A stretch of DNA of 8,717 bases from Methanobacterium sp. (GTDB lineage Archaea; Methanobacteriota; Methanobacteria; Methanobacteriales; Methanobacteriaceae). The notes under the pieces are model-generated. The model saw only the letters and a program-made list of their open reading frames with translations. It ran no database searches and was not told the origin of the DNA. Of the stretch, positions 1 through 6,663 are shown in pieces (position 1 is the first letter of the stretch; each line of letters begins with the position of its first letter). The position numbers and the translations under genes are program-made. The stretch covers positions 1 to 8,717 of the forward strand of contig PLTK01000158.1 in NCBI GenBank assembly GCA_003164415.1, in the 5' to 3' direction.

Positions 1-36
1 AATTCTTCCTCTGGGTACTCCATCACTTACTCTCAT
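1..36 (-). CDS. Possible 5' end of a leftward gene, cut by the window edge
   Basis: An ATG at 36-34 on the minus strand opens a frame that stays open for all 12 codons to the edge and begins MRVSDGVPRGRI. Six bases upstream lies GGAGTGAT (minus strand, positions 50-43), which matches the archaeal ribosome-site consensus GGAGGTGAT apart from one missing G. That site is the main evidence. Twelve residues are too few to name a product. A second ATG at 23 in another frame has no ribosome site. If real, the gene diverges from the FUSC gene and shares the AT-rich region 37-443 as control region. Confidence 0.38.
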   Translation of the reverse strand, partial: MRVSDGVPRGRI

Positions 37-227
37 AAATTCATCACTCCATATATGTAGAAATAAATGTATGGATAACTGAATGCAATTGTAGGTGAAT
101 TAATTTTTAAAATGCTTGGACACTTAATTTTTTTATTTTACAAAAGGATTAAAATGGCAAAATCAAGTAAAAGAGCAATAAATGCACTAAACAACATTTT
201 TATGACAAAGCTGAGAGTAATAAATTA

Positions 228-243
228 TTTATATTTATAAATA
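228..243 (+). promoter_or_regulatory. Candidate archaeal TATA box upstream of the micro-ORF
   Basis: The stretch TTTATATTTATAAATA resembles the archaeal TATA consensus TTTATATA. With initiation expected about 25 bases downstream, transcripts would begin near 255-268. That leaves a short leader containing the GGAGG site at 280-284 and the ATG at 291. The arrangement is coherent, but TATA-like strings are common in DNA this AT-rich. No purine-rich BRE is clear. Confidence 0.3.
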
Positions 244-290
244 CAATATATGGATAGATAGATTTTATAGATATTGAATGGAGGGATTCA

Positions 291-359
291 ATGTCAATTA
301 GTTGGATTTTAAATAGTTCTAACATCCTTTATAAACCGTTAAATGGATTTTTAGCATAA
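291..359 (+). CDS. Micro-ORF of 22 codons, possible small or leader peptide
   Basis: ATG at 291 to TAA at 357-359 encodes 22 residues starting MSISWILNSSN and ending NGFLA. The ribosome site TGGAGGGATT (279-288) has an intact GGAGG core at usual spacing from the ATG. A TATA-like element lies about 50 bases upstream of the ATG. The peptide is mildly hydrophobic, with no recognisable motif and no charged cluster. It ends 84 bases before the FUSC start, so a leader peptide or an independent small protein are both possible. It could also be a chance ORF or a leftover gene start. I do not recognise the sequence. Confidence 0.3.
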   Translation: MSISWILNSSNILYKPLNGFLA

Positions 360-431
360 TATCGATAATTAATCATAGTCTTTATTTGTTTAACTTTTTA
401 TGTATTTAATTTATTTTAAGAAAAATAAAGT

Positions 432-440
432 GGATGTGAT
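432..440 (+). promoter_or_regulatory. Ribosome binding site that decides the FUSC TTG start
   Basis: GGATGTGAT matches eight of nine bases of the archaeal GGAGGTGAT consensus and sits three bases before TTG at 444. An in-frame stop TAA at 426-428 and the absence of any ATG or GTG in frame between it and 444 leave TTG as the earliest start. Confidence 0.7.
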
Positions 441-443
441 GGT

Positions 444-2435
444 TTGGAAAAGAAGGGATTGATCAGCAGATTTAAAAGACTTTCAGCACCTACAGGAAAA
501 CCTTTGTGGGGTCATGCTTTTAGAGCTGTAGGTTTAGCTATTTTAAGTGTTATTATAGCTTATTTTATTGGTTTAAGACAGGGCATAGAAATTATTTTTA
601 TGGTGGTGTTATTTGCATCTGTTTTAATGGATCAAGCAATTCCATTCCGTAAATCAGTGACATTTTCAGTTATTGGATTTATTTTAATGTCTTTAGCATT
701 TATAAGTGCTTCAGTTGCACATATGTTTGGATTTCCATTTTTCTTAATATTAACTGCAATTTGGTCTTTTTTCCCATTTACACTTTATATATTTGGAAAG
801 GCCGAAGGATTATTTGGTTATTTAATTTTTATTTCATATTATACTGCAACAGTCCTTATAAAAACTAGTACAAATGTTTTTGATTTGATTATTTATGTTT
901 TATTTGCTTATATTGTAGCATCAATACTTCTGGTATGGAAATTTACTCAAATAGATTCCTATAACAGAAAAATGGTTGCATCAGGGTTTGATCCTAACAC
1001 TTCAGTAAATAAGATAAGTTCAGTAAGACGAATTTTAACGGGAGTTCCTATTAAAGTATCATATCATGAACTGTTTGATAATGGATTATATTTGACAGGA
1101 CTTAGAAACTATGGTAAAACAGTTCAATCAAGACTTACTGGTAAAGTAGCAGTATCATTTGAGAATTTTATTAATGAATCAAATTCTGTAAGTATTGCCA
1201 TTGCAGATCATATAACAAATAAAAAAGGAGAAGTTAGTCTTAAAAATGTTAAATCAAATTTAAATGAATTAAATTTGTATATGGATGAAAAGGGTGCTGA
1301 ATCTATAAAATTTTTAGCAGATAATTTTATAAAGTTTTTTGAAGATTCAAACAGAATACTTTCCACACCTATAAATAGGAATGAAGAAGAAAATATTAGG
1401 ATCACCCCTATAAATAAGATGTCCTTTAAACAGGTGATAAAATCTAGATTTAATCTGGATTCATTGTATATTCGTCATGCATTAAGATTTACAATTGCAA
1501 TGGTAATAACGCTCAGTTTTGTTTTTTTTGACCATTCAAGAGATCCAGCTTGGATTGCTATGGGTGTTTTAATTGTACTCAAACCGGATGTTACAAGCAC
1601 TTGGGACAACATGATTACAAGAGTATCTTTCAATCTCTTCGCAGTCATATTGGCTATAATTTTAGCTGTCACATTCCCTCATTATATGCTTTTGATATTT
1701 GCGTTGGTAGCACTATATTTCTTCAGAGCATTTTTACCAAATTATATAGGTCTTTCGATCTTAGCTGTAAGTGTCTTCACTGTTTTTGTATGGCCTCAGG
1801 GTGAAGTGATAAATAATGCTACTGCTAGGATAATAGATATTTTGATTGGTGCAATCATATCCATTATACTAGTTTATGGTGTACTTCCAAAAAGATTGAA
1901 GATAAACTTGCCCAATCAGGTTTTTAAGGTTTTAAAAGCAAATCAAGAATATGCAGCATGTATTTTATCTGGAAATTATGATAATAACGCCGTATCTTCA
2001 AAGCTTGAAAAAACATTACTAGAATACAACAACCTTGAATCATCATTAAAAAAGATTGAAGATTCATTTAAAGATGTTTCTGATGATCTTAAAATTTATA
2101 AAGATATATCTGGTGCATGTTACAATCTCACAGAAGATATTTCAGCAATTGCCGGTTATGAACAGGAGATTTCTAAACTGGATTTCTCCCCACTTAAAGA
2201 GTTAAGTTCTGAAATTCTTGACATATTTGTAGTTGCAATTGAAAAAAATGAGATACCTAAAGAATTACCTGATATGCATATTTACAACAAGCTAATATCT
2301 GAAATTCTTAGAGAACATGAAGAAATTAAACAATATTTTGAATGGATAGTTTCAGATATATATCTATTACATTATTTGATTAAAGAAGCAGTAGAAACTG
2401 GAGCATTAGAGAGATACAAAGATTTGAATGAATGA
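444..2435 (+). CDS. FUSC-family integral membrane protein, putative aromatic-acid/small-molecule exporter
   Basis: The 663-residue protein has the two-block layout of the FUSC (fusaric acid resistance/aromatic acid exporter-like) superfamily. Block one has about six hydrophobic segments (roughly residues 24-44, 47-63, 71-91, 97-118, 123-140, 146-166). A soluble stretch follows (about 167-340). Block two has about six more (roughly 344-362, 368-381, 393-410, 412-430, 434-451, 462-481), and then a hydrophilic helical tail of about 180 residues. Family-like motifs in block two are HALRFTIAM (345-353), PAWIAMGVLIVLKPD (368-382), R393 in ITRVSF, and ARIIDILIGA (461-470). Known relatives such as AaeB and YccS sit in the inner membrane; substrates for archaeal members are unknown. 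The start is TTG, fixed by the ribosome site at 432-440. The C45/acid-ceramidase-like gene follows after about 100 bases with no oligo-T run between, so the two may be co-transcribed. Family assignment is firm; substrate is not. Confidence 0.85.
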   Translation: MEKKGLISRFKRLSAPTGKPLWGHAFRAVGLAILSVIIAYFIGLRQGIEIIFMVVLFASVLMDQAIPFRKSVTFSVIGFILMSLAFISASVAHMFGFPFFLILTAIWSFFPFTLYIFGKAEGLFGYLIFISYYTATVLIKTSTNVFDLIIYVLFAYIVASILLVWKFTQIDSYNRKMVASGFDPNTSVNKISSVRRILTGVPIKVSYHELFDNGLYLTGLRNYGKTVQSRLTGKVAVSFENFINESNSVSIAIADHITNKKGEVSLKNVKSNLNELNLYMDEKGAESIKFLADNFIKFFEDSNRILSTPINRNEEENIRITPINKMSFKQVIKSRFNLDSLYIRHALRFTIAMVITLSFVFFDHSRDPAWIAMGVLIVLKPDVTSTWDNMITRVSFNLFAVILAIILAVTFPHYMLLIFALVALYFFRAFLPNYIGLSILAVSVFTVFVWPQGEVINNATARIIDILIGAIISIILVYGVLPKRLKINLPNQVFKVLKANQEYAACILSGNYDNNAVSSKLEKTLLEYNNLESSLKKIEDSFKDVSDDLKIYKDISGACYNLTEDISAIAGYEQEISKLDFSPLKELSSEILDIFVVAIEKNEIPKELPDMHIYNKLISEILREHEEIKQYFEWIVSDIYLLHYLIKEAVETGALERYKDLNE

Positions 2436-2523
2436 AAATTAACAGATAATAGATGAGTTGATATAAGATTTTAAAAGGTAACAAATTGAAATGAATGTAT
2501 TGAAATAGAAATTAGCAGTTTGT

Positions 2524-2530
2524 GAGGGAT
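2524..2530 (+). promoter_or_regulatory. Ribosome binding site of the Ntn hydrolase gene
   Basis: GAGGGAT resembles the GGAGGTGAT consensus and lies three bases before ATG 2534 and six before ATG 2537. It overlaps an in-frame GTG at 2522, which itself has no ribosome site upstream. This favours an ATG start at 2534 or 2537. Confidence 0.5.
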
Positions 2531-2533
2531 AAT

Positions 2534-3703
2534 ATGATGGCTGAGAGATCTCAAAGAGAATTTGAAATGATAGCAGAAGAGGGTAAAGGAAAACTTTACG
2601 AAACTACTGGATTTTTAATACCTGTTTTATCAGGCTCCAGTTGGGAAATGGGTTACCAATACGGTGCAATGATGGTAGAATCCATGCAAAAAGCCTATGA
2701 TGTGCTGGTGGAGTATGCGTATAAATCAGGTTATCTTACTGATGAAGATTCTAAGTTATGGGCAGAAAGGGCAGTTTCAACCTTTTCAAATCGTAACCGA
2801 AAGTTCTATGAGGGGTTAATGGAAAGTACAGGATGGTCGCAGGTTAAGATTGGCATTCTTGATCAAGTTTTAGAGTACGGACTTTATACAAAGGGGTTAC
2901 ATGCATCTATAGGATGTACATCTATTTTCTCTTGGGAAACTAGTTCCAAGGATGATAATATGTACATTGGACGTAATATGGACTGGCTCACTGCATTTAA
3001 TAAATTTCCTCAGGTTTTAATGGTAACTAATCCAGATGATGGATCCTATAAATATGCGTCTGTCACATGGCCTGGAATGTTTGCACCTTACACAATACTA
3101 AATGAACACGGCATTTATTTGGATGTCCATGACGGCGCCAGCATGGGTGGATCTGTAGTTATCAAGGATCGCCCCCCAATTGCCGGAGGATTACTTGATA
3201 TGTTATCAGAAACATCATCACTGAAAGCACTCATCCAACGATTACAAGGTGTCAACACCAGTGTGTCTATAATTTTAAACCTGGCTGATGAATCAAATGC
3301 AGTATCAATGGAATGTTCATCATTGGCAGGCAACCGAATACGACATCCTGAGGGTGATTCTTTGGTATCTGTGAACACTTTTTTAAATCCGGACTGGGGA
3401 ATTCATGTACGTAATACTGTAAGTCATTCACTGGAACGTTTATCCAACATGAATGATCGAATGGCTGAAAACAAGGGCAATATTGACGCAGCGAAAACAC
3501 GTGAACTCATGGATCTCCATCTCTTTGAAGATGATGGTACCATTGGTAAGGGATCTACCAAGCCAACAAAAGTAGACATAGATCAGACCACCCATCAAGT
3601 AGTGACAGATGTTAAAAGGCGTGAATTTTGGCTCAAGGTACCAAACCCTGATAGTTTCGCTGATTGGACACACATCAGTCTGAAAGAACTCTGGGAGAAA
3701 TGA
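2534..3703 (+). CDS. Ntn-hydrolase with acid ceramidase/NAAA- and C45-like signature
   Basis: A 389-residue protein, probably a self-processing amidohydrolase or acyltransferase acting on an amide-linked acyl compound. The N-terminal part carries GSSWEMGYQYG (residues 34-44), like the G-x-x-x-E-x-G-x-x-x-G pattern of C45 acyltransferases. The likely nucleophile is Cys128 in IGCTSIFSW; such proteins cut themselves just before this Cys to free it as the N-terminal residue, here giving chains of about 127 and 262 residues. GRNMDW (146-151) follows, supplying the Arg and Asp expected in acid ceramidase and NAAA (CTSI...GRNMD in human acid ceramidase). Further expected elements are ILNEHGIYL (188-196), SVNTF with Asn281, and TTHQVVTD (352-359). 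No signal peptide or membrane segment is visible, so it is probably cytosolic. The start was chosen from the ribosome site; GTG at 2522 would add four residues. Archaeal bile salt hydrolases are relatives but begin at the Cys, unlike this one. Substrate unknown. Base composition is locally richer in G+C than in the FUSC gene. Confidence 0.75.
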   Translation: MMAERSQREFEMIAEEGKGKLYETTGFLIPVLSGSSWEMGYQYGAMMVESMQKAYDVLVEYAYKSGYLTDEDSKLWAERAVSTFSNRNRKFYEGLMESTGWSQVKIGILDQVLEYGLYTKGLHASIGCTSIFSWETSSKDDNMYIGRNMDWLTAFNKFPQVLMVTNPDDGSYKYASVTWPGMFAPYTILNEHGIYLDVHDGASMGGSVVIKDRPPIAGGLLDMLSETSSLKALIQRLQGVNTSVSIILNLADESNAVSMECSSLAGNRIRHPEGDSLVSVNTFLNPDWGIHVRNTVSHSLERLSNMNDRMAENKGNIDAAKTRELMDLHLFEDDGTIGKGSTKPTKVDIDQTTHQVVTDVKRREFWLKVPNPDSFADWTHISLKELWEK

Positions 3704-3914
3704 TTAATCTATCAAAAGAATACAACCAACAACTTCATGGATTTGGTCCATTTAATCTTTAAATTATTTTCACTTTATTTTTTTGCCTTTAACTACAGTT
3801 CAATTAATTCAACATTAATCATACAATCTTTAATTCATTCCCTGCCTTATTTTACCCTTGAAATGAGAATTAGTTTAATATCCATTTATATTTGATAAAT
3901 TGTTTAAATAATCT
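3704..3914. other. Convergent intergenic region
   Basis: About 210 AT-rich bases between the stop of the rightward hydrolase gene and the stop of the leftward 44-codon ORF. It contains the oligo-T run at 3767-3784. I found no ORF with a ribosome site, no RNA-like structure and no repeat. No minus-strand T-run is visible downstream of the leftward ORF, so its terminator is not identified. Confidence 0.6.
3767..3784 (+). terminator. Oligo-T archaeal terminator after the Ntn hydrolase gene
   Basis: T-rich stretch ending in seven consecutive T (3778-3784), with a TTTT block at 3767-3770, about 65-80 bases after the hydrolase stop. Archaeal RNA polymerase commonly stops at such U-tracts without a hairpin. 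It is the first T-run of this length downstream of the FUSC/hydrolase pair. Confidence 0.5.
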
Positions 3915-4049
3915 TTAACGTATCATATCACCGTTTTTAACTTTAATTATCATTCTACTTGCTTCGTCCCTATGAACCCTCAAAAGAGCATCCTGATACA
4001 TTTTAGCTAGTTCAAAAAAATCTCCAGATTCCTTTTCAAACACATCCAT
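3915..4049 (-). CDS. Hypothetical small protein, 44 residues, downstream of the four-PAS kinase
   Basis: ATG at 4049 to TAA at 3915-3917 encodes 44 residues beginning MDVFEKESGDFFELAKMYQD and ending KVKNGDMIR. The composition is that of a real soluble protein: an acidic first half, a basic second half, Arg/Lys/Glu-rich and predicted helical, unlike the hydrophobic strings that chance ORFs give in this AT-rich DNA. GGAG (minus strand, 4062-4059) lies nine bases before the ATG. An in-frame GTG at 4064 would give 49 residues but has a weaker ribosome site. It begins 22 bases after the kinase stop in the same direction, so co-transcription is likely. It could be a regulator or partner of the kinase, or the tail of a decayed larger gene; the frame is closed upstream by a TAA inside the kinase 3' end. 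I do not recognise the family. Confidence 0.55.
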   Translation of the reverse strand: MDVFEKESGDFFELAKMYQDALLRVHRDEASRMIIKVKNGDMIR

Positions 4050-4071
4050 AATGAAATTCTCCACATTCAGG

Positions 4072-6321
4072 CTATATCCGTTCTTTATATTTTAATTCTT
4101 TGAATGTAATCTTAAATTCTGTTCCATGGTTTCGGTCAAGTTTGATTGTGCCTTCGAGTTGTTCAACTAGGATGTTTAGTAGTTGTAATCCCAGTTTTCC
4201 TGGTTTTTTAATGTCAAAATCCTTTGGTACGCCCACACCGTTATCCTTTATTATTAGTTCAGTTTCTTCACCTTTAGGTTGTAATGATATGGATATTTCG
4301 CCTTTAAAATCTGGAAAAGCGTGTTTAAGACTATTGGTGACCATTTCACTAATAATCAGTCCTAGGGGCATGGCTGTTTCCATATTGAATGTTACATCGA
4401 ATATATCGGTTACCAGTTTGATGTTATTCGAAAGTTCGGAATGTGTGGAGAAAAGTTGAGAGATTAGGGTCTTTACATATTCTTTAAACTGGATACTTGA
4501 AAGGTCCTCTGATTTGTATAAATTATCGTGTATAAGGGACATTGATTTAACCCTGTCTTGAACATTGGTAAAAAGATTAGCATCTCTGTTATCAAAGACT
4601 TGTGAAGATTGCAGACTTAGAAAGCTGGAAATGATCTGCATGTTATTTTTAACCCTATGATGAATTTCCCGTAACAACATCTCTTTTTCATCTATAGCTC
4701 TTAGTAAATGGGTTTCGGCTTCTTTACTTTCTGTTATATCACTAACTACTCCTAAAATCCGGATTGGAACACTTTTCTCGTTACGATAAACGTTACCGTA
4801 TACTTCGATCCACCGTATTTCTTTATCTGGCCTGGTGATTCTGCATTTGAAGTATAATTTGTTTGTTTTGTAAGATTTTTCAAATTCTTGTTGGACATGT
4901 TCACGATCTTCCGGTAAAATATGTTCGAAATAGATTTTTGTACCCCATTCTGGTAAAAGTGTATCATGACCAAATATCTTGTCATGGTCTAATGTTCGAA
5001 TGGAAGTGTCTTTCTCCAGATTTAAATCCCAAGCACCCATATCAGCAGATTCTAAAGCTATCTTAAGTCTTCTGACATTATCTTGGATAATTTTGTCCTT
5101 CTTTTCACGTTCTTTGATTTCTGCTTTAAGCAGAATATTAGCATGAACCTTTTCTGCAGTTTGTTTTTGTAGTGCTTCTTTAGCATTTTCCTTTTTTGTT
5201 ACATCCTCATAAATGGCTACTATTTCTCCTTTGGGGGCTTTGAAAACATAGTTTTCATAATAGTTAGCATATTTCTCGTCTACATAGATTTTTGCAGGAT
5301 AATGAATAGGTTTTCCAGTATCCCGGACCTTTTTAAAAATAGGAATTAAACCATATTCATCAATTTCAGGTCTAATATCTTTGAGACTTTTACCGATTAC
5401 ATCTTCTCTCTTCATGCCTTCAATTTTCTGGCTGGCAAGATTAAATTCTTTAATAATGTAATCACTACCATTTGATCCATCATTTTGTACTTGGTAAACT
5501 GACATTCCACTTGGCATATTATCAAAAAGACCACGTAGAAGTCCTTCACTCTCAAGAAGTTCTTTTTCAGCTTTTTTGCGTTCGGATAGGTCTCTTATGA
5601 TCGATGTGAAATATGTTTTTTGCTCTGATTTCCAAGTGGACAGTGACATTTCAAAGGGAAATTCAGTTTTGTCTTTTTTTAATCCTATTGTAGTTATTGT
5701 TTTACCGATAATTCTATGTTTACCACTTTCCTTGAAATTTTGTAGTGCTATTAGATAGTTTTTATGGTATCGGGTGGGCATGAGTATGGTTAATGGTTTA
5801 CCTGTTATTTCTTCTTTTGTGTAGCCGAAGATTTTGTTTAGGCTATTGTTGAAAAAGATTATTTTACCATTTTCATCTGTTGTTACTATGGCGTCTATAG
5901 CGGATTCTGCTACGGCATGGAATCGTTTTGCACTTTTTTTGAGAGAAATTTCAGCTTTTTTTTGTTTGGTGATGTCTCTTGCGATTGTTGAGATTCCGAT
6001 GAGATTTCCGATGTTATCAAAAATTGGGGACATGGTAATTGAAACGTCTACATGGTTACGGTCTTTTGTTATTCTAAACGTATCATAGTGAGAAACCCTT
6101 TCTTTATCTTTAATTTTATTTATTAATTGATTTACTTCATCTTTTAGTTGAGGGGGTGCTAATATGGATATATTTTTCCCTATAATTTCTTCAGCTGAAT
6201 ATCCATATATGAGTTCTGCACCTTTATTCCAAGAAGTTATTACACCATCTAGAGATTTACTAATAATCGCATCATCTGAAGATTCCACAACATTAGCCAA
6301 CAATTGAATTTTTTCATCCAA
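4072..6321 (-). CDS. Soluble four-PAS sensor histidine kinase, HisKA_2 type
   Basis: A 749-residue cytosolic sensor kinase with no membrane segment or signal peptide. Domains (numbered from the TTG start): PAS1 about 5-122, with the S-box-like SWNKGAELIYGYS; PAS2 131-250 (FFNNSLNKIFGYT); PAS3 258-378, divergent; a charged, probably coiled-coil linker 378-412; PAS4 414-532; HisKA_2 dimerisation/phosphoacceptor 546-625; HATPase_c to about 742. The phosphoacceptor is probably His555, the second His of EIHHRVKNN. The ATP-binding N-box is Asn663 in TNSLKHAF, G1 is DNGVG (693-697) and G2 is GKLGLQL (708-714). All catalytic motifs are intact, so it should autophosphorylate; the output partner is unknown because no receiver is fused to it. 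A GTG at 6330 is only one base from AGGAG (6336-6332), so I prefer TTG at 6321, ten bases from it. It is a paralogue of the kinase at 6664-8717, with 38 of 63 identical residues around the phosphoacceptor region. PAS ligands cannot be read from the sequence. Confidence 0.88.
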   Translation of the reverse strand: MDEKIQLLANVVESSDDAIISKSLDGVITSWNKGAELIYGYSAEEIIGKNISILAPPQLKDEVNQLINKIKDKERVSHYDTFRITKDRNHVDVSITMSPIFDNIGNLIGISTIARDITKQKKAEISLKKSAKRFHAVAESAIDAIVTTDENGKIIFFNNSLNKIFGYTKEEITGKPLTILMPTRYHKNYLIALQNFKESGKHRIIGKTITTIGLKKDKTEFPFEMSLSTWKSEQKTYFTSIIRDLSERKKAEKELLESEGLLRGLFDNMPSGMSVYQVQNDGSNGSDYIIKEFNLASQKIEGMKREDVIGKSLKDIRPEIDEYGLIPIFKKVRDTGKPIHYPAKIYVDEKYANYYENYVFKAPKGEIVAIYEDVTKKENAKEALQKQTAEKVHANILLKAEIKEREKKDKIIQDNVRRLKIALESADMGAWDLNLEKDTSIRTLDHDKIFGHDTLLPEWGTKIYFEHILPEDREHVQQEFEKSYKTNKLYFKCRITRPDKEIRWIEVYGNVYRNEKSVPIRILGVVSDITESKEAETHLLRAIDEKEMLLREIHHRVKNNMQIISSFLSLQSSQVFDNRDANLFTNVQDRVKSMSLIHDNLYKSEDLSSIQFKEYVKTLISQLFSTHSELSNNIKLVTDIFDVTFNMETAMPLGLIISEMVTNSLKHAFPDFKGEISISLQPKGEETELIIKDNGVGVPKDFDIKKPGKLGLQLLNILVEQLEGTIKLDRNHGTEFKITFKELKYKERI

Positions 6322-6331
6322 CCAACCCACA

Positions 6332-6336
6332 CTCCT
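6332..6336 (-). promoter_or_regulatory. Ribosome binding site of the four-PAS kinase
   Basis: AGGAG on the minus strand. It abuts the in-frame GTG at 6330 (one base between) but lies ten bases from TTG 6321. Normal spacing in this window is about eight bases after GGAG, so the TTG is the better-supported start. Confidence 0.45.
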
Positions 6337-6350
6337 TAAAAAAAAACCAA

Positions 6351-6372
6351 AATTATATACAATATAACTATG
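6351..6372 (-). promoter_or_regulatory. Candidate TATA element for the four-PAS kinase
   Basis: On the minus strand this stretch reads TTATATTGTATATAATTTT, containing two overlapping TATA-like octamers. Initiation about 25 bases downstream would give a very short leader that includes, or just misses, the AGGAG at 6336-6332. Plausible in position, but the region is AT-rich and nothing distinguishes it strongly from background. Confidence 0.25.
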
Positions 6373-6400
6373 TTAGTGAACATTAATTAAATTTGTTTAA

Positions 6401-6413
6401 ATAAAAAAATAAA
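6401..6413 (-). terminator. Candidate oligo-T terminator between the two kinase genes
   Basis: The minus strand reads TTTATTTTTTTAT here, with seven consecutive T at 6409-6403. It is the longest T-run on that strand downstream of the receiver-containing kinase and lies before the TATA-like elements of the next gene. It suggests the two kinases are transcribed separately. The distance from the upstream stop is long, about 255 bases. Confidence 0.4.
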
Positions 6414-6663
6414 CATAATAATTGATAATAAGTAGATACTAACCAAATTATGAAGGTGTTGCCTGTATACTCACTTTCTCAATGACTCTGTTTCGGTTGC
6501 TAGATCATGAACCAAATATATGGCATTACTTATAAAGCTAAGCGTTTAGTCATTTATACAGTCACTCATTCATATAATTATTTACTTACTATTTTGTTTA
6601 CACAGAGCTGCTGTTATTTGGGTATATGGTATTTGTATAGTAATTCCATTATAACCTTTTTTT

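Larger units (their letters stand above)
37..443. other. AT-rich intergenic region upstream of the FUSC gene
   Basis: About 400 bases without a large ORF on either strand. It is strongly AT-rich, with several TATA-like elements (TTTATATTTATAAATA around 228-243, CTTTATAAA around 327-335). It holds one micro-ORF with a credible ribosome site (291-359) and a weaker one (154-240). No tRNA, repeat array or strong hairpin is visible. It probably carries the FUSC promoter and, if the ORF at 1-36 is real, a divergent promoter. Confidence 0.6.
6331..6663. other. Intergenic region between the two kinase genes
   Basis: About 330 bases separating the stop of the receiver-containing kinase from the start of the four-PAS kinase, both leftward. 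It contains a minus-strand T7 run (6409-6403), a TATA-like CTTTATAAG on the minus strand (6537-6529), TATA-like elements at 6351-6372, and a plus-strand T9 run (6657-6665) at the upstream kinase's stop. The part from 6430 to 6520 is less AT-rich than the rest. No ORF with a ribosome site and no tRNA-like fold was found. Confidence 0.55.

Noticed and set aside
154..240. 28-codon ORF starting MAKSSKRAINALNN
   Set aside because: It has only a weak AGGA five bases before the ATG, no clear promoter, and a second half made of AT-rich filler. It could be a gene remnant, but the evidence is too thin to annotate.
1208..3673. Antisense and shifted ORFs inside the FUSC and hydrolase genes
   Set aside because: They are shadows of the real frames, without start signals or protein-like motifs.
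4752..6088. Several antisense or shifted ORFs of 60-84 codons within the four-PAS kinase gene
   Set aside because: They have no ribosome sites, no recognisable domains, and lie wholly inside a well-supported gene.
6537..6548. CTAAGCGTTTAG as a near-palindromic operator
   Set aside because: Only four base pairs on each side match and there is no second copy in the window, so chance is a sufficient explanation.
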